From: Sphaeroforma arctica JP610
Lineage: Eukaryota > Opisthokonta > Ichthyosporea > Ichthyophonida
Length of the DNA: 57,062 bases
Direction of reading: 5' to 3'
Assembly (NCBI RefSeq): GCF_001186125.1
Contig: NW_014040463.1
Location: 75,722-132,783 of the forward strand
In this document: positions 11,795 to 23,998 of the stretch, in pieces
Layout: each line of letters starts with the position of its first letter
Numbering within the stretch: the first letter of the stretch is position 1
Notes under the pieces: generated by a model
What the model was told of the DNA's origin: nothing
Database searches by the model: none
What the model saw: the letters and a program-made list of their open reading frames with translations, nothing else
Program-made: the position numbers and the translations under genes

Positions 11795-13089
11795 TTTCCA
11801 AGGTCTACAAGACCCCTCGTCGTCCTTTTGAAAAGGAGCGTCTCGATCAGGAGTTGAAGTTCGTCGGAGAGTTCGGACTTCGTAACAAGCGTGAAGTATG
11901 GCGCGTCAAGTACAGTCTTGCTAAGATCCGCAAGGTATGTAGCTTTTTAGACCGCGAATTGTTCAGCGTATCAATTTTTTGACAAATAATTAATATCTCA
12001 AATATGCCTATTTGGTGCAATCGTTGTCTCGATCTCCTTGTACCAATATCACAGCAACCTTTGGCAAACTGACTCGTCATCGCATGTAATATATATTTGT
12101 ATGAGTTTTATATCGACCTTACTACCGTGGTCGAATGGACCAGGATCTCAAATGTTATGTATGTCTTTTTTTGTGCAATTGCCGTCTCGATCTCCATGTA
12201 CCAATATCACAACAACAACCTATGGCAAACTGACTCGTCATTGTACGTAATACATATTTGTATGAATCGTATATCGATCTTACTACTGCTCGAATGGACC
12301 GGGTCAGATCGATCACTGTATTAATATCGCGCATACATCTTCGTCTGCAATCAGGCTGCCCGTGATCTTCTAACCCTAGAAGACAAGGACCCCCGACGCC
12401 TGTTCGAGGGTAACGCGCTTCTGCGTCGCCTGATTCGCATTGGTGTGCTTGATGATACCCAGATGAAGCTCGATTACGTTCTGAATTTGAAGACCGAGGA
12501 TTTCCTTGAGCGTCGTCTTCAGACCCAGGTATGATTCAAAATGGTGTGCATGGCGTAGTAGACAGTAAGTTCAATCGCGTTTTGTTTTTATTGAATTTCC
12601 GTAAGCTACATAGCATATATGGTTAGAATAACATAATTAATCATAGGAAGGGAAAGTCGTATTATTTGATACAGTTTTAATTTTTATGTATGTGTATTAT
12701 GTCTTCATTTCAAGCTAGAATGTGTCGTTTTTAAAACATTTCAACCACGAATATGGTGGTACCATATAATAGGGGGCTATTCTCGAGCTTATGTACTTTG
12801 ATGGATGCCTTGACTAATTAGAAATATCTGTATAATCATCTTTCTTGTTACACAGGTCATGAAGCTTGGTCTAGCCCGTTCCATTCATCACGCCCGTGTC
12901 CTTATCCGTCAGCGTCACATCCGCGTCGGTAAGCAGCTGGTAAACATCCCCTCATTCGTTGTGCGTGTAGACTCACAGAAGCATATTGACTTCAGTTTGA
13001 ACTCTCCTTTCGGTGGAGGCCGTGCTGGACGTGTCAAGCGTAAGAACGCCGGCAAGACGTCTGATGACGCTGAAGATGACGAGGAGTAA
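11795..13089 (+). CDS. RPS9: 40S ribosomal protein S9 (uS4 family), first exon not located
   Basis: Exons 11795-11934, 12355-12528 and 12856-13089 (TAA) join in phase 0 and give 181 residues after a split codon. The protein matches eukaryotic S9 almost throughout: [56 protein letters not shown], the S4 RNA-binding domain ([28 protein letters not shown]) and [18 protein letters not shown]. The acidic tail ends DDAEDDEE. S9 is a small-subunit protein near the mRNA entry site, important for decoding fidelity. About a dozen N-terminal residues are missing; the first exon must end with one base of the split codon (NTT) and is probably tiny. Codons are rich in CGT/CGC and AAG, typical of highly expressed genes. 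Confidence 0.95.
12003..12310 (+). repeat. Tandem duplication of about 158 bp inside an RPS9 intron
   Basis: Two diverged copies (about 12003-12160 and 12161-12310) share GTCTCGATCTCC, GTACCAATATCAC, GGCAAACTGACTCGTCAT and CGAATGGACC. Both lie within the 420-bp intron between exons 11795-11934 and 12355-12528. Confidence 0.85.
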
Positions 13090-13154
13090 GTATGTACTTA
13101 TAACTTATAAATATAGTATAAATTTACTGGCCAACTCAACTTCTTTGCGTTACG

Positions 13155-13160
13155 AATAAA
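13155..13160 (+). terminator. Polyadenylation signal of RPS9
   Basis: AATAAA lies 66 bp after the RPS9 stop codon. Confidence 0.7.
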
Positions 13161-15848
13161 TACACTCGTGCGGTTAGGCAACAACTGTGTGGAACTGTAC
13201 CTTCTCGCTCGTGTTTGTGCTTTTGATGCTCTGTTCGTATATCGATATATGTGCATTTGTCTTGCAGAGCATACTATTCTGAAGCATGGTTGAGATATTG
13301 TTGATTGTACCTGAAGTAGGCAATTGAAATATTATCTTCGTGATTTTCTAGAATTTAAACATTCTGGCCGAGTTTTTAATAGTATACTAGTTATGTTCCA
13401 TTCTTCGACTCTATTTCGAGGGCGCAATGTGCTGATCAAGTGCCCCTTAGAACTTGTAATGTTGGTTTGTATTTGGTGCACACAAGTCAATTATATATAA
13501 AGCAACTGTATCTGAATTATAGTGTTACATAATCGAGTTAAAATCTGCCCTGTGTTACATATTGGTTTGTAATTCTGGTATACACTGCTGCTGGTTTGAT
13601 ATATTATACATGTTTAATAGTATACGGATATGTGTTGCCGACGCTCTTAAATTGTAAATGATGCGGCGATACGTGCATATCATGGTGGGGTGGGAACTAT
13701 ATAGAGGGCGCGCGTGTTGCCACCCCGACTATACTTCAAATGATGTGGTGGGGACCAAAGAGGCGTCCAATTAGGTGTAATATTGCTACGTTCTGTAAGG
13801 ATGTGGTAAAAAATGATTGATTTTGTTCTGCTGCGCAAACGAAACCGCCAAATCGGGCTACATATGGAGGATGTCGATATCTATTGTGTGGGCTGTCACT
13901 CGTCCAACGTAGTAGATATCATAAACCACGTGCGATTTCGCTGACGGTTAGTACGTACTGCTCCTAGTCGAGTAAGCTACGGACGTTGTAATACCATCAG
14001 AGGTACATTAAGAACTGCTTACGATATGTATTGGTAAGGTTCGGCGAGATTGGATCGTCGTGCCGGCCATGACTCCAGTATGGATAGCTTCGGAAGCGGG
14101 AGATTAAGAGTTGTACTTAGCGAGAGGACCGCAGGATGCTTTCTATTTGCGTTCGTCTGACCATGCCTCTGTTGATATACTTTTGACCGGCGCCTTTGAA
14201 CTCAGATCGCATTTGCTGGCTGGCATTGATTGGGGCTATACTACTATCGATACATATTTACTCGAGGGTTGATTTAGGTTTCGCTGTAGGCTAATATAAA
14301 GGTTTGTCTCGGTACCAATATAGTGGGTACACAATCGAAGGCGAGGGCATAGAATATGTAAGTCTGTTGGTATACTAGTATGCTGCTGAAAAAATGGAAA
14401 CTTACATTGCTGTTAACCGTACATCTGTATAAAGGAAACCATGCGAACTTGCAAGTGCTGCGAAATAGTACATAAAAATGTACTCGAACGGGTCTAAAAA
14501 TCATCAGGTAGCACGCGACTATGTCAGTATACGAGATATACTGAAATGAGGTAAGGGCAGTACAATCTATGAACTAAACCTTTGATCGTACTACAATGAC
14601 TTCCGCCTTTCTTGTGTCGTAAATATATTTAAAAGGTCACCCTCGTCTATACTCCCGGCTCTATACATGCTATACTGTATGCGCTGTGCACCATATAGAA
14701 AAGTACATATGTACGATTAAGATAAGCACCGCTCAGAACTTGCAGGTCGTTGTCAGAAGTACTTGATAGTGTGGCCCTGATACAGACCTAAAGAGACAAA
14801 TACAGTTTTTCACAGCAGAGTTTCAAATGAGAACTGTACAAGTTAATTTACCAATTTGATTGATTGCATGATGAATATAGCCAAGGACCTGGGATTTCAA
14901 TATATTTTAACTTGAAAAATAAAATGCATGTTATAAATATATCATACTTCGCGCCTGCGTTGTGAGAAAAGAGTGAGAAAACATTCCCAAATCCCAATAT
15001 CTACAACGATAAATAAATAACGGTGGTCAACTCCAGTCGCTCCAGTGACCCAGTCTGATCACAGATGGACCTCTGAAAAATATTCTTGTCATTCCATCTG
15101 CTATTAAAAACAAATAGTCCGAATAATAAATAAATACATTGCATTTTGTATTTACTGTACACAACGAGTCAGACGACGTACACTCCTACACGGTACAAGT
15201 CTAAGTACTGATAGCTATATTTTAAAATAAATTTTTTTCCAATTTGAGTGGAGCTGTTCGTATTTCAGTTTTAAATTTATTTATATTGTTATTTTATTTG
15301 TACATGGTCAGTCATACACACGGGTATAGCGGTCCTATAATTGCATCATTTAAAAATATTTTACTAAACTTGCAACCCCCAAGTTGTCAACCAGGTTCAT
15401 AGCAACGTCCAATCAACAGCGTCCCCTCTCAACCGTTGTTGTGGGTGAAAGATTGGCTTTTGTACAGCTGGACGCCTGGTCCCTCTCTAGCACCCGGGAC
15501 CCCCCCCACTTTTTTTTTGGAAACCTCATGAAATTTGCGAAGAATTGCCATATAACCTACACACCTTTACTCACGATGTACTTCTGCTTGGCGTTTGCGC
15601 CTCAGTTTATAGTGCGATAATCACCCTGGCGTTCACTGTGTGTTCTATTGAACGTACAAGTACATATCAGCAAAGGTGCGTTGGGACGCAGAAGAGGCAC
15701 ACTCTGAAAAGAAAAGAAAAAGCAACTGCTTTGGATCAGCCTATGCCGACTCAATTGTAAACCGAGAGCATGTACATGTACGAGTAGCTAGGTAGTTGTC
15801 TTCAAATATATTCCATATGAATATCTATGCCTACCCCTATACTCCACT
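13161..15848. other. Spacer between RPS9 and the kinase gene
   Basis: AT-rich sequence with no recognisable gene. A C/T-rich stretch near 15480-15510 (CCCGGGACCCCCCCC followed by a T run) lies about 350 bp before the kinase ATG and could belong to its promoter or 5' UTR. Confidence 0.5.
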
Positions 15849-17333
15849 ATGCGAATTCAGCTTCAATTCTCATCCAATTTGTCAGCGTCTCACAACGATC
15901 TCAAAGGGGACAGTTCCGATTCGAATGGATACACGAGCAAATCACCATCACCGCCAGCGTTTAAGAACATCCTGTCGCCGAGGTCGAATAGCCATCATGA
16001 ACCCAATCCATCGCACTCGCCCATATTCCACAGACACCATCCACGCGAGAACGACAATGCATCAGCACGATGTGATGCCACACAAAGAACGCACATGGCC
16101 ACGGATACAACAACGGACAAAACTAAGGCCAAAACAAGTTTACAACAACCACAAGCCTTCAGTAAAACGAAACGCCGTAGAAGTAAAAGCAGTTGCATTC
16201 TTTTGAATAACTCGGGGCGGACGATTAGTACTAGTCAGTTGCCAACAGCATCGTCTGCACGGGCCCCACGGTTCAATCGGATGGCCCCTTCATTGCAATT
16301 TGAGCATAAGAACCGAACCTCTCTTGACGCACAGTCGGCCGTACCAGCGATCGAGAAAGATGCTGCCAACTCTCCTAAAGAGACGGTTGCGAATGCGACG
16401 AGAAGCGAAGGGAATAGTGGAAACGAACCCAATTACAAAGTGTTGCGGGCAATACAGAATGGGATCACATCCACGGTGTTTCAGGCGATTGAGATGAGCA
16501 CAGGGCGAATGGTGGCCATCAAGCGATTGGCCAAATCGCCACACAACCTCAGGCTGGTGCAGACAGAAGCTAGGATTGCACATGCGTTGCAGGATCATAA
16601 GAACATAGTTAAACTCTACGAAGTCGTGGAGACACCCTCACACTACCTCTTAATACAGGAGTACCTGCCCAGCGGGGATCTGTTTGAGTACATCGTCGAT
16701 GTGGATGGGAAAGATTTGTCAGAGAAGGCGTGCCTGCGTATATTCAAGCAAGTTGTCAGTGCACTCTCCTACATGCACACGAAGGGCTGGTGTCACAGGG
16801 ATGTCAAGTTGGAGAACGTTGTCTTAGGGGATGACGGGATCGCCAAGTTATGTGACTTCGGCTTCAGCTGTGCAGTGCATGACACATCGGCAACCACCCC
16901 AGGGACTGTGGAGTACACATGTCCCGAACTTCTTTCTGGACTGTCTAATGTGGATCTCCGTAAGGCTGATGTGTGGAGTGCAGGCATCCTGCTGTTTGCC
17001 TTACTGACCTGTGAAATGGAGTACGAGTTCCCCTGGCCCAGGGCTGCCAACACCTGTGCCGAGTTTCTAAAGTACCGGACTGGCGATGTAGACTCATTGC
17101 CCTGGAACACATTCTCGCCGCTGGTGCGGGTGCTGCTGAGTTACTTGCTGGAGATAGACCCACATAAGAGGTATAGTATGGACGAATGTCTCGCATTCGT
17201 ATGTGAGTACTGGCCTGATCTCGAGGAGGATGTAGACGCAATGGACGAAGGCCAAGAACACGAGCGGGATGGTCAAGTGCTTTCATTGCAGACACTAAAA
17301 CACAATATGCTTAGCGACAAAACACGAGTATGA
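15849..17333 (+). CDS. Serine/threonine protein kinase, single exon, 494 aa
   Basis: Residues 1-190 are a low-complexity Ser/Thr/Asn/Pro/His-rich N-terminal region with a basic patch (SKTKRRRSKSS, about 105-115). Residues 196-458 are a complete protein kinase domain: a loosened glycine loop (AIQNGITSTVFQA), catalytic Lys225 (VAIKRL), the helix-C Glu240, HRDVKLEN (316-323), DFG (336-338), an activation loop ending PGTVEYTCPELL, DVWSAGILL (374-382) and a terminal IDPHKRY block. All catalytic residues are present, so it should be active. The sequence fits the CAMK/SNF1-like group broadly; I cannot name an ortholog. The glycine loop has only one of the usual three glycines. The absence of introns contrasts with FAF1, RPS9 and NOP58. 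The start chosen is the first in-frame ATG; a later start inside the disordered region cannot be excluded. Confidence 0.9.
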   Translation: MRIQLQFSSNLSASHNDLKGDSSDSNGYTSKSPSPPAFKNILSPRSNSHHEPNPSHSPIFHRHHPRENDNASARCDATQRTHMATDTTTDKTKAKTSLQQPQAFSKTKRRRSKSSCILLNNSGRTISTSQLPTASSARAPRFNRMAPSLQFEHKNRTSLDAQSAVPAIEKDAANSPKETVANATRSEGNSGNEPNYKVLRAIQNGITSTVFQAIEMSTGRMVAIKRLAKSPHNLRLVQTEARIAHALQDHKNIVKLYEVVETPSHYLLIQEYLPSGDLFEYIVDVDGKDLSEKACLRIFKQVVSALSYMHTKGWCHRDVKLENVVLGDDGIAKLCDFGFSCAVHDTSATTPGTVEYTCPELLSGLSNVDLRKADVWSAGILLFALLTCEMEYEFPWPRAANTCAEFLKYRTGDVDSLPWNTFSPLVRVLLSYLLEIDPHKRYSMDECLAFVCEYWPDLEEDVDAMDEGQEHERDGQVLSLQTLKHNMLSDKTRV

Positions 17334-17623
17334 TTGATTGATATCGGGTAAACTCCGTCGACCTAAAAGTCAGCGGGGGGCTCTGGAATATTGCTCTGCA
17401 CATCAAGGAATATGCAGTAGAAGGCCAGAGCGGTCTTAAGTTTGCTTTATTTGGAGTTCATAGAAGTATGCGTCGTCATATATACGACAAAAAAATATAC
17501 TTGTATAACTTTACCTTAACTGCTAAGTGCATTCCGACAGGAATATCCAATATCTGCTACACTATTAGTGCGTGCCGCTAGGCAATGTTGCTGAGGGATG
17601 CTGGGAAAACAACGTACAATATA

Positions 17624-17629
17624 AATAAA
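17624..17629 (+). terminator. Candidate polyadenylation signal of the kinase gene
   Basis: AATAAA lies 291 bp after the kinase stop codon; it is the first such hexamer downstream. Confidence 0.45.
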
Positions 17630-18034
17630 CACAAAACAATGCTTTGCTACACATATCAGGATGGGCGTCGATTGTGTTTTAAAAATCCGTACGGCCACTG
17701 CTTTGTTACAGTCCCCGTTCGCACGCACGGGAACACGTGCACGCATTTCGCAACGAACTCTCAGCATTATAAAGAGCGAAATGAAAAGCAGTCTGCTAGA
17801 GGTTCAATCATCAACACTCAATAGCGTATACATTCTCAACATACTGATGTGCTGTGTACACAGAGACTGCCGTTTGGACGCAGACTTGATATAGGGCATT
17901 ACGTCCTGGGCCAGAGACCCACACTCGGAACAAGTATAACCTTCAGGCAGAACTGCATATTTTTAACAACTTTGCCGCTCGTACTGGCACGTGGACTGCA
18001 GTGTACTGCTGAGGCGTACTTGTATTTACTTTCT

Positions 18035-18040
18035 TTTATT
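18035..18040 (-). terminator. Candidate polyadenylation signal of the NudC-type gene
   Basis: TTTATT on the plus strand is AATAAA on the minus strand, about 435 bp past the open frame's stop. Confidence 0.4.
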
Positions 18041-18474
18041 ATTCCATCATTGTTTGAGTAGTGACGGCCAGCTCCCCTCCTGCCAGTGCATTAGATCAAT
18101 GTGAGATTCGAGCGTCGATTAGTATCTTGTGACGTTAGCAATTATAATGATACATTGTCGTGCACAATATAAGTATACTTCATGGATATTTGGAAAATGG
18201 TGCGAAGACACTCAAAGGCGATGTCACAAGGCAGAGGATACAATATCTCCAGCTAGGCCTCCTTCAAAGCTCACATCGGATAGACAAACCACTAGCATGT
18301 CAGTAGTCAAGTGGAATACAAACAAGGCCGAACTGCGCAACAAGTTGCGGCAGGGTATTTGTGAACCCAAGTGCGAGTGGTGGTACTGCAAATACCAAAC
18401 TGAGCAAAAGGTCACACCAGTGCTACATATACACACCATATTACAATTTTCAATAGTCAAAGATATATAATTAC

Positions 18475-20655
18475 CTAAACGACTGCAGGAGTATAAGTAT
18501 GCAGAGTCAAGTTTACCTTCTCTTTTGTGATAGTTAAAACAATCTGTCTGCCCTCCCCAGCGCCCTCGATTTCCCAGAAGCTTTCCTCTGGATCGGACGT
18601 ACTGTGCAACGAGCCCTCGATAATTTCCTCTCCACCGACACACAGCCGCAGAGTTTTAGCCTTTATCGTGCACTGTACACCCTTTGACTTCACAGTGCTG
18701 GCTGTAGGTATGTACACTATCAGTGTAGCTGGGGTCTGTGTCCACGTGTATTTTTCGGTCGTGCCCCCAGACAGCTCTGTATGATCGTCCTTGGGAGTGT
18801 TCTTCTTCTTTGTATCGATCTCTTTTTTTTTCCTGTCTACATCGGCCAACATTTGCTTGTCGCCTTTGAGAGAATCATCCATCATCAGCTTTTTGTATAA
18901 CTCCTTCACATGTGGATAAGTAAAATTATTTGACCGTGAGTTTGTGGCTGTATAACATTCGCTCGATCTCTGAAGAAACCTGCTGCACGATTAATTCTAA
19001 GCTTCCAACGCACCTTCGTTGAAAAGAACAGAAATTGTGTGAACTTTGATAAGCGAACAACTCAAGAGTTAATTCGCTGTGTTCTTAGCTCCCTATCTGA
19101 TTCGGTATATAGCCAAATATGATCAAACTTGTTTCGAATCACTTCCCCAAAGTAAGAGATCGCCTAATGCAAAATTTCACACAACTGTACGCGCCGCGCT
19201 TGGCGTACATACACAGACGTGATTGAACGACGCCTAAAATTTAGGTATTGTCTCATTCTGAACCAGAGATTCATGATTGCAAATGATGTAGAAGGAATGT
19301 ATGTACAGGTTTCTATCTTGGTTGACACACTTTATCATTCGTTTACGCAAGTATATGAATCTGACCGAGTGTTATCTGAAAACCAACATCACCATACTGC
19401 CACGTCGACTGAAACTCTGCTGCAGCTCGAGAATATCGCTGACTCACACTCATGACGATATGCACTTATGCGTCAATTACTTCTACACAAAAAGACGCAG
19501 TAAGGTAATTATATGCACAGCATTCCAAGCACTATACCCTAGTAGACGAATCGCCTACTCAAGACGATAAGAGCACAAAAGGAGACGCTCCGGTATTAGT
19601 ATCAATCCCGGTCGCATAAAGATCGGGACCGAGAACGAGGGTGGTGGTGGGGAGATATGACTCAGATGTATCAAAAAGGTAGACGCCTTATTTGATTTTG
19701 ATGCACTCGATCTCCACTCATTACTCAAGAACTTGTATCAAGGGCGCATTATTGCTATATTGCCTCGTGAAGTACCAATTCATTCATCGCTTGCCAAAAG
19801 GCAGGCATAGGCAGTAGAGCAGGTATAGTGAAATCCATCGACTTACTTGTCCCCTTTAACTCATGTTCAGCTACTGCTCGTTTTGGCTTTTTTGCCGACC
19901 GATGACAGGAACATGACAAAGTAACATAACTCGGTGCTTAATAAGGCTTCACGTGTTAACGTGTGCGATGAACAGCAGCTGGTGTGCTCTCGTATAGTAC
20001 ACCTTGAATAACCTACCATCCATAGCACCATAGTTAAGGACGAACATCTGCTTGCTACATAATTCGATGACTATGGAATAGAGGATTACCTTTCTATTTA
20101 GTCATCGATATCTCGGTCACCAACAAAGCAATAGCCACCTAATAAGCAAAATAATTTCCTGTCCCAACCCTATATGTAATGTTCTTCTAATAAAGTTCTT
20201 ATGTATAATGCTTACAGATATATAGTGTTGTATTTCAAAGAGCCCCATGCTGTAGCTCGAGCTCATTCTGGCTCTGAATTTGTTTTCTACTTCAGCTATT
20301 CCTAAGTCGCCACAGACGCCAAACAGCACATCTCGGATATGAGTCGCTCGGATATGAGTCGAACACATACACCCAACACGTACAATATTATGACCATTGT
20401 GAATATCTGGACGAAATACCATACACATACCTTCATATACTCCATTTTCTCGGTTGGTCCTATGCTCTTATCATTCTCGACCCTTTCAAACTCATTGCTT
20501 ATATCCGCCAATACTTTACTTGAGAAATCACCACTGTGTTCTACCAAAGGCTCGGTCATCGGTACACCCTCGCTCTGTAGCTTCTCCGCCAAGTCTGCAT
20601 TTGATTTGTCCTGTGAAGTACTCTGCGAAACTTTTTCCTTGGCCATGATGTACAA
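18475..20655 (-). CDS. NudC-family CS-domain protein (two exons)
   Basis: Exon 1 is 20431-20646 (start MAKEKVSQ; an in-frame ATG nine bases upstream at 20655 is possible). Exon 2 starts at 18903 and joins in phase 0. The protein has a hydrophilic, lysine-rich N-terminal half (residues 1-120, with KKKEIDTKKK) and a CS/p23-like beta-sandwich: YTWTQTPATLIVYIP, VQCTIKAKTLRLCV, EEIIEGSLHS, ESFWEIEG, RQIVLTITKE. CS domains of the NudC type act as HSP90-linked co-chaperones and in dynein-complex stability. If exon 2 reads to its stop at 18475 the product is 214 residues. A GTAAAC donor at 18516 could instead lead to another exon, since the usual post-sandwich WW segment is absent. I cannot assign it to a particular NUDCD paralog. 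Confidence 0.8.
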
Positions 20656-21159
20656 CAGTTCCTTACAAATAGTCTAAACTGGCTAATATATCTCGTAAAA
20701 GTGATCTACGTAACAGTAGCAACACCATGTTTGATATATTAGTACAGATGAATATGAATATCTAATGATTAGGATGATCGGATCCATTTGTTTATTTTAA
20801 GGTCTGTCACGTTTGATAATCCATTACGGTTGTAATATCATATGACGATATAAACCCTTTATTCTGAATCTGGATTCTGGGGAGACTTTCAAGTCTCTCA
20901 TCCCGGTGCACATCAGCCCAAGGCCCCCCGCCCCAGTGTATAATATGATATCATATTTATCTATCCGCATTTCGTAAATGGCACTAATGAATGACTCATC
21001 CTAAATATATATTGATTGTATTTGTACCAGAACACAAATACAAATACACATAAATAAGCCGCTCTGCTATGACCCCACTCTCAGTCGTAGAAAAGATTTA
21101 GCACCCATACAATATATCACAAAAGCAGTACTCATACCATACAATATACAGAAGACACG
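20656..21159. promoter_or_regulatory. Divergent promoter region, NudC-type gene / CHMP1
   Basis: About 500 bp separate the two divergent start codons, so both promoters must lie here. I see AT-rich sequence and a C-rich patch near 20915-20935 (AAGGCCCCCCGCCCC), but no motif I can name with confidence. Confidence 0.5.
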
Positions 21160-21786
21160 ATGGGCATGTTTGGTAATAACAGTAAGAAGCAACTGGAAGA
21201 TGCTTACTTCCAGATGAAGCTAGCCAGCAAACAATTAGCGAGGCAGTCGGTAAAGGCAGAGAAAGAAGCCAAACAGGCGGAGAATAAGGTGAAACTCAAC
21301 ATGCAGAAGGGCAATCCTGAAAACGCACGGATTTTTGCTGAGAATGCGATTCGTAAAAAGCAGGAATCTGTTAACTTTTTGAGGATGTCATCACGCTTGG
21401 ATGCGACTTCGTCGCGTATACAAACAGCTATCACCATGCAGACTGTCACAAAGTCCATGGGCATGGCCACAAAGGGCATGGACAAGGCATTACAATCTAT
21501 GGATTTGGTTAAAATAACATCGATAATGGAGAAGTTTGAGTCGCAATTCGAAGACCTCGATGTGCAAACGGGTGTTATGGACAATGCCATGTCGGGTGCG
21601 GTGACATCATCTGTACCTGAAGACCAAGTTGAAGCGCTTATATCACAAGTAGCCGATGAGCATGGTTTACAAATGCAAGAAGAACTCAACGCTGTTCCTG
21701 CGGGGAAAACTGCGTTACCTACCATCAGCAACGAGGAGGAGGCTGGGCTATCAGACAGGCTCAAGGCACTAAGGGAGATGGAGTGA
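21160..21786 (+). CDS. CHMP1: ESCRT-III subunit CHMP1 (Did2/Vps46)
   Basis: Single-exon 208-residue protein. The N-terminal basic helical hairpin (KKQLEDAYFQMKLASKQLAR; KKQESVNFLRMSSRLDA) and the helix with repeated Met/Lys (KSMGMATKGMDKALQSMDL; IMEKFESQFEDLD) are typical of CHMP1. The C-terminus LSDRLKALREME is the MIT-interacting motif 1 (consensus LxxRLxxL) that recruits VPS4-class AAA ATPases. CHMP1 polymerises on endosomal and midbody membranes and helps VPS4 remodel ESCRT-III. Length is close to the usual 196-204 residues. ATG 21160 is the first in frame; a second Met is at codon 3. Pronounced TA/TG repeats begin soon after the stop. Confidence 0.95.
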   Translation: MGMFGNNSKKQLEDAYFQMKLASKQLARQSVKAEKEAKQAENKVKLNMQKGNPENARIFAENAIRKKQESVNFLRMSSRLDATSSRIQTAITMQTVTKSMGMATKGMDKALQSMDLVKITSIMEKFESQFEDLDVQTGVMDNAMSGAVTSSVPEDQVEALISQVADEHGLQMQEELNAVPAGKTALPTISNEEEAGLSDRLKALREME

Positions 21787-22249
21787 GGGCTGAGCTAGGA
21801 TGTATAATATATATCTGTATGTTTTAAATATATTATATATATATATATATATATATAAATGTAGTTGTGTACTGAAGTGTATGTGTGTAATCGCGTACAT
21901 GCACACAAACACGAGTAGTCTGGGACTAGAGATGAAACGAGGAATCCAGCATTGATATGAATGATTATGGGTGACCTGACTGTACGTCGCGGTGTGAGGG
22001 ATGGCAAGCTCTATGGATCTGAAACTATGTATGCTGGAAGTAAAAAATGCAATCGCATTAAGTTTGGGTGAGATTCTGGGTTTCAGACTCGTGTGTTTGG
22101 AGGGCCGATGACTATACTACGTTATGGCATTACAGTAGCGTTACTGTCTATTCTCAATCTGCATTCTCATGGATAATGAATGGCCGACCAGATTCGTCGC
22201 GGCCGTGTGCTTTGAAAGCGCATTTGCATGTTTATAAGTTGAATTATAC

Positions 22250-22870
22250 TATATAATATATATATATATATAGTGTGTGTGAGAGAGTGAGTGCGCACTG
22301 CATCACATAGACACATTCATATGCGCATCTTTTTATTGTTTGTGTGTGTTTATATATATATATATGTATGTATATATATATATGTGTGTGTGCGTGTGTA
22401 TGTATTTGTTTGTGTGTATGTGTATGTATGTATCGTTTTTGGATATATATGTGTGTGTGTGTGTGCGTGTGTGTGTGTGTCTATGTAAGTATGTATATAT
22501 ATATATATATTTCATCATATATATACATATATATATATGTATGTATGTGTGTACGTATGTATGTATGTATGTTCATTTATATATATATATAGTTATACAT
22601 ATATATGTATATGTATATATATATATGTATATATATATATATGTACATGTATGTATGTGTGAGTATAGCTTTATATACATGAATGTGTATACGTATGTAT
22701 ATATGTATATATATATATGTGTGTGTGTATGCATATATATATATGAGTGTGTGTGTGTGTATGTGTACATATATATTCGTATGATAAATATATTTATATA
22801 AATATAGATAAATATCTATATCTATATATATATATGTGTGTGTGCGTGTGTAGGTTTGTATGTATGTATG
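22250..22870. repeat. TA/TG microsatellite cluster
   Basis: About 600 bp of alternating purine-pyrimidine tracts, (TA)n and (TG)n with GTATGTATG runs. Frames on both strands are open only because the repeat lacks stops. Confidence 0.95.
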
Positions 22871-23913
22871 TATGTATTGTTTATGTACGTATATTTATGT
22901 AAATTTGCATACATATAAATCAACATGTGGTTTAAATATATTTGTCTTTTAGACGGGAATCACGGGATAAAGGTTTTGTCAGTTTAAATCTTTGACTTCT
23001 GTTACGCAATGCGAACCTGTCTATGTCAAATATCAATTGTGCTTTTACAAACCTTTTTTTTTTTTAATTACATACCATTTCGCATTGGTTGCTAGCAGGC
23101 ATATCCTTTTCCCTGTCCTCTGTAAGAAGTGATTCATTACTTGGCAGTTATCGCATGTTAATTGTGCACGTTTCAGCGTATCTCGAGGTTACGATTCCAG
23201 CATAGCCTACGGACAATGAATTTGACCACACATAAGATCAAAAGATCGAGTGTGGGCGAGTTTGTGAGACAAGAGCTATCAATTACTGTGTTTGTTTCCC
23301 ATGCATGATTTAGGATGCTATAGACAGCACTTTATTACGATCGTTGATTCCAGCGTAACCTGCCAAGACTATACGCTGTAGAAACTCGCGAAATTTTACG
23401 TCGAAGCGAAACAGACTGCGTCACTGCGATGTGTAACGTATAGGTAAAATGAGCATACAAATTCCTTAACCAAAGTTTTGACCAGAGTTTTCGAGGCAGA
23501 CCTATCAAGATACACTCGGTCCTCCCGTATAGCCCATGAATTGCGATATATGGTCACCCAATGGAAATTGTCCAATCTGGCAGTCACAAGGACATAGAAC
23601 AACGCTAGCCACTAGTAGTCGCATACAGTCTTGATATATATGTCTGGTCAATCTTTTTTCTTATCGATCAAGCAAGGTGTTAAATAATATTCATCCAAGT
23701 CAGCAAGTATAATGGATTGTGAATTCCAGCTGCAAATTACTTTATTATTTCGATCTCAGTACCGTATGCTACAGGGCTATTCGATTTGAATACAGTTCCT
23801 TAAAGAGGTGTAAAACAATGCTTTCAACAGAAGCATAGTAAACATGTATGAAAATCGACAGCTGCTCGACCAACACAAAGAGCGATCGAACGATAAGGTC
23901 AATAATCCCTCAA

Positions 23914-23998
23914 TCTACCGATTCAATAGCACATTAGATACCATGGTATGTTGGTATAAATGCGACTCTAGAAGAGAAACGGATACATGCACGCCCAA
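23914..23998 (+). repeat. 85-bp repeat, copy downstream of NOP58
   Basis: Matches 24543-24628 in direct orientation with shared blocks such as AATAGCACA..AGAT and TGCGACTCTA..AGAAACGGAT. Confidence 0.75.

Larger units (their letters stand above)
17334..18474. other. Convergent spacer between kinase and NudC-type gene
   Basis: It contains the 3' UTRs of the two converging genes. No independent gene is evident. The last exon of the NudC-type gene could lie here on the minus strand (a TTTGCAG acceptor near 18390 opens a short phase-compatible frame), but that frame does not resemble a known NudC tail. Confidence 0.4.

Noticed and set aside
13600-14300. tRNA or 5S gene in the RPS9-kinase spacer
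   Set aside because: No B-box (GGTTCGANNCC) or plausible cloverleaf was found.
18129-18470. Plus-strand frame with KCEWWYCKYQ
   Set aside because: Lies antisense in the expected NudC 3' region, no domain recognised, no supporting splice structure.
21204-21764. 186-codon minus-strand frame opposite CHMP1
   Set aside because: Shadow of the conserved CHMP1 coding strand.
22291-22801. Long open frames of I/Y/C/V-rich peptides
   Set aside because: They are translations of TA/TG microsatellite and occur on both strands; the same holds near 3800-4090, 4440-4680 and 28350-29160.
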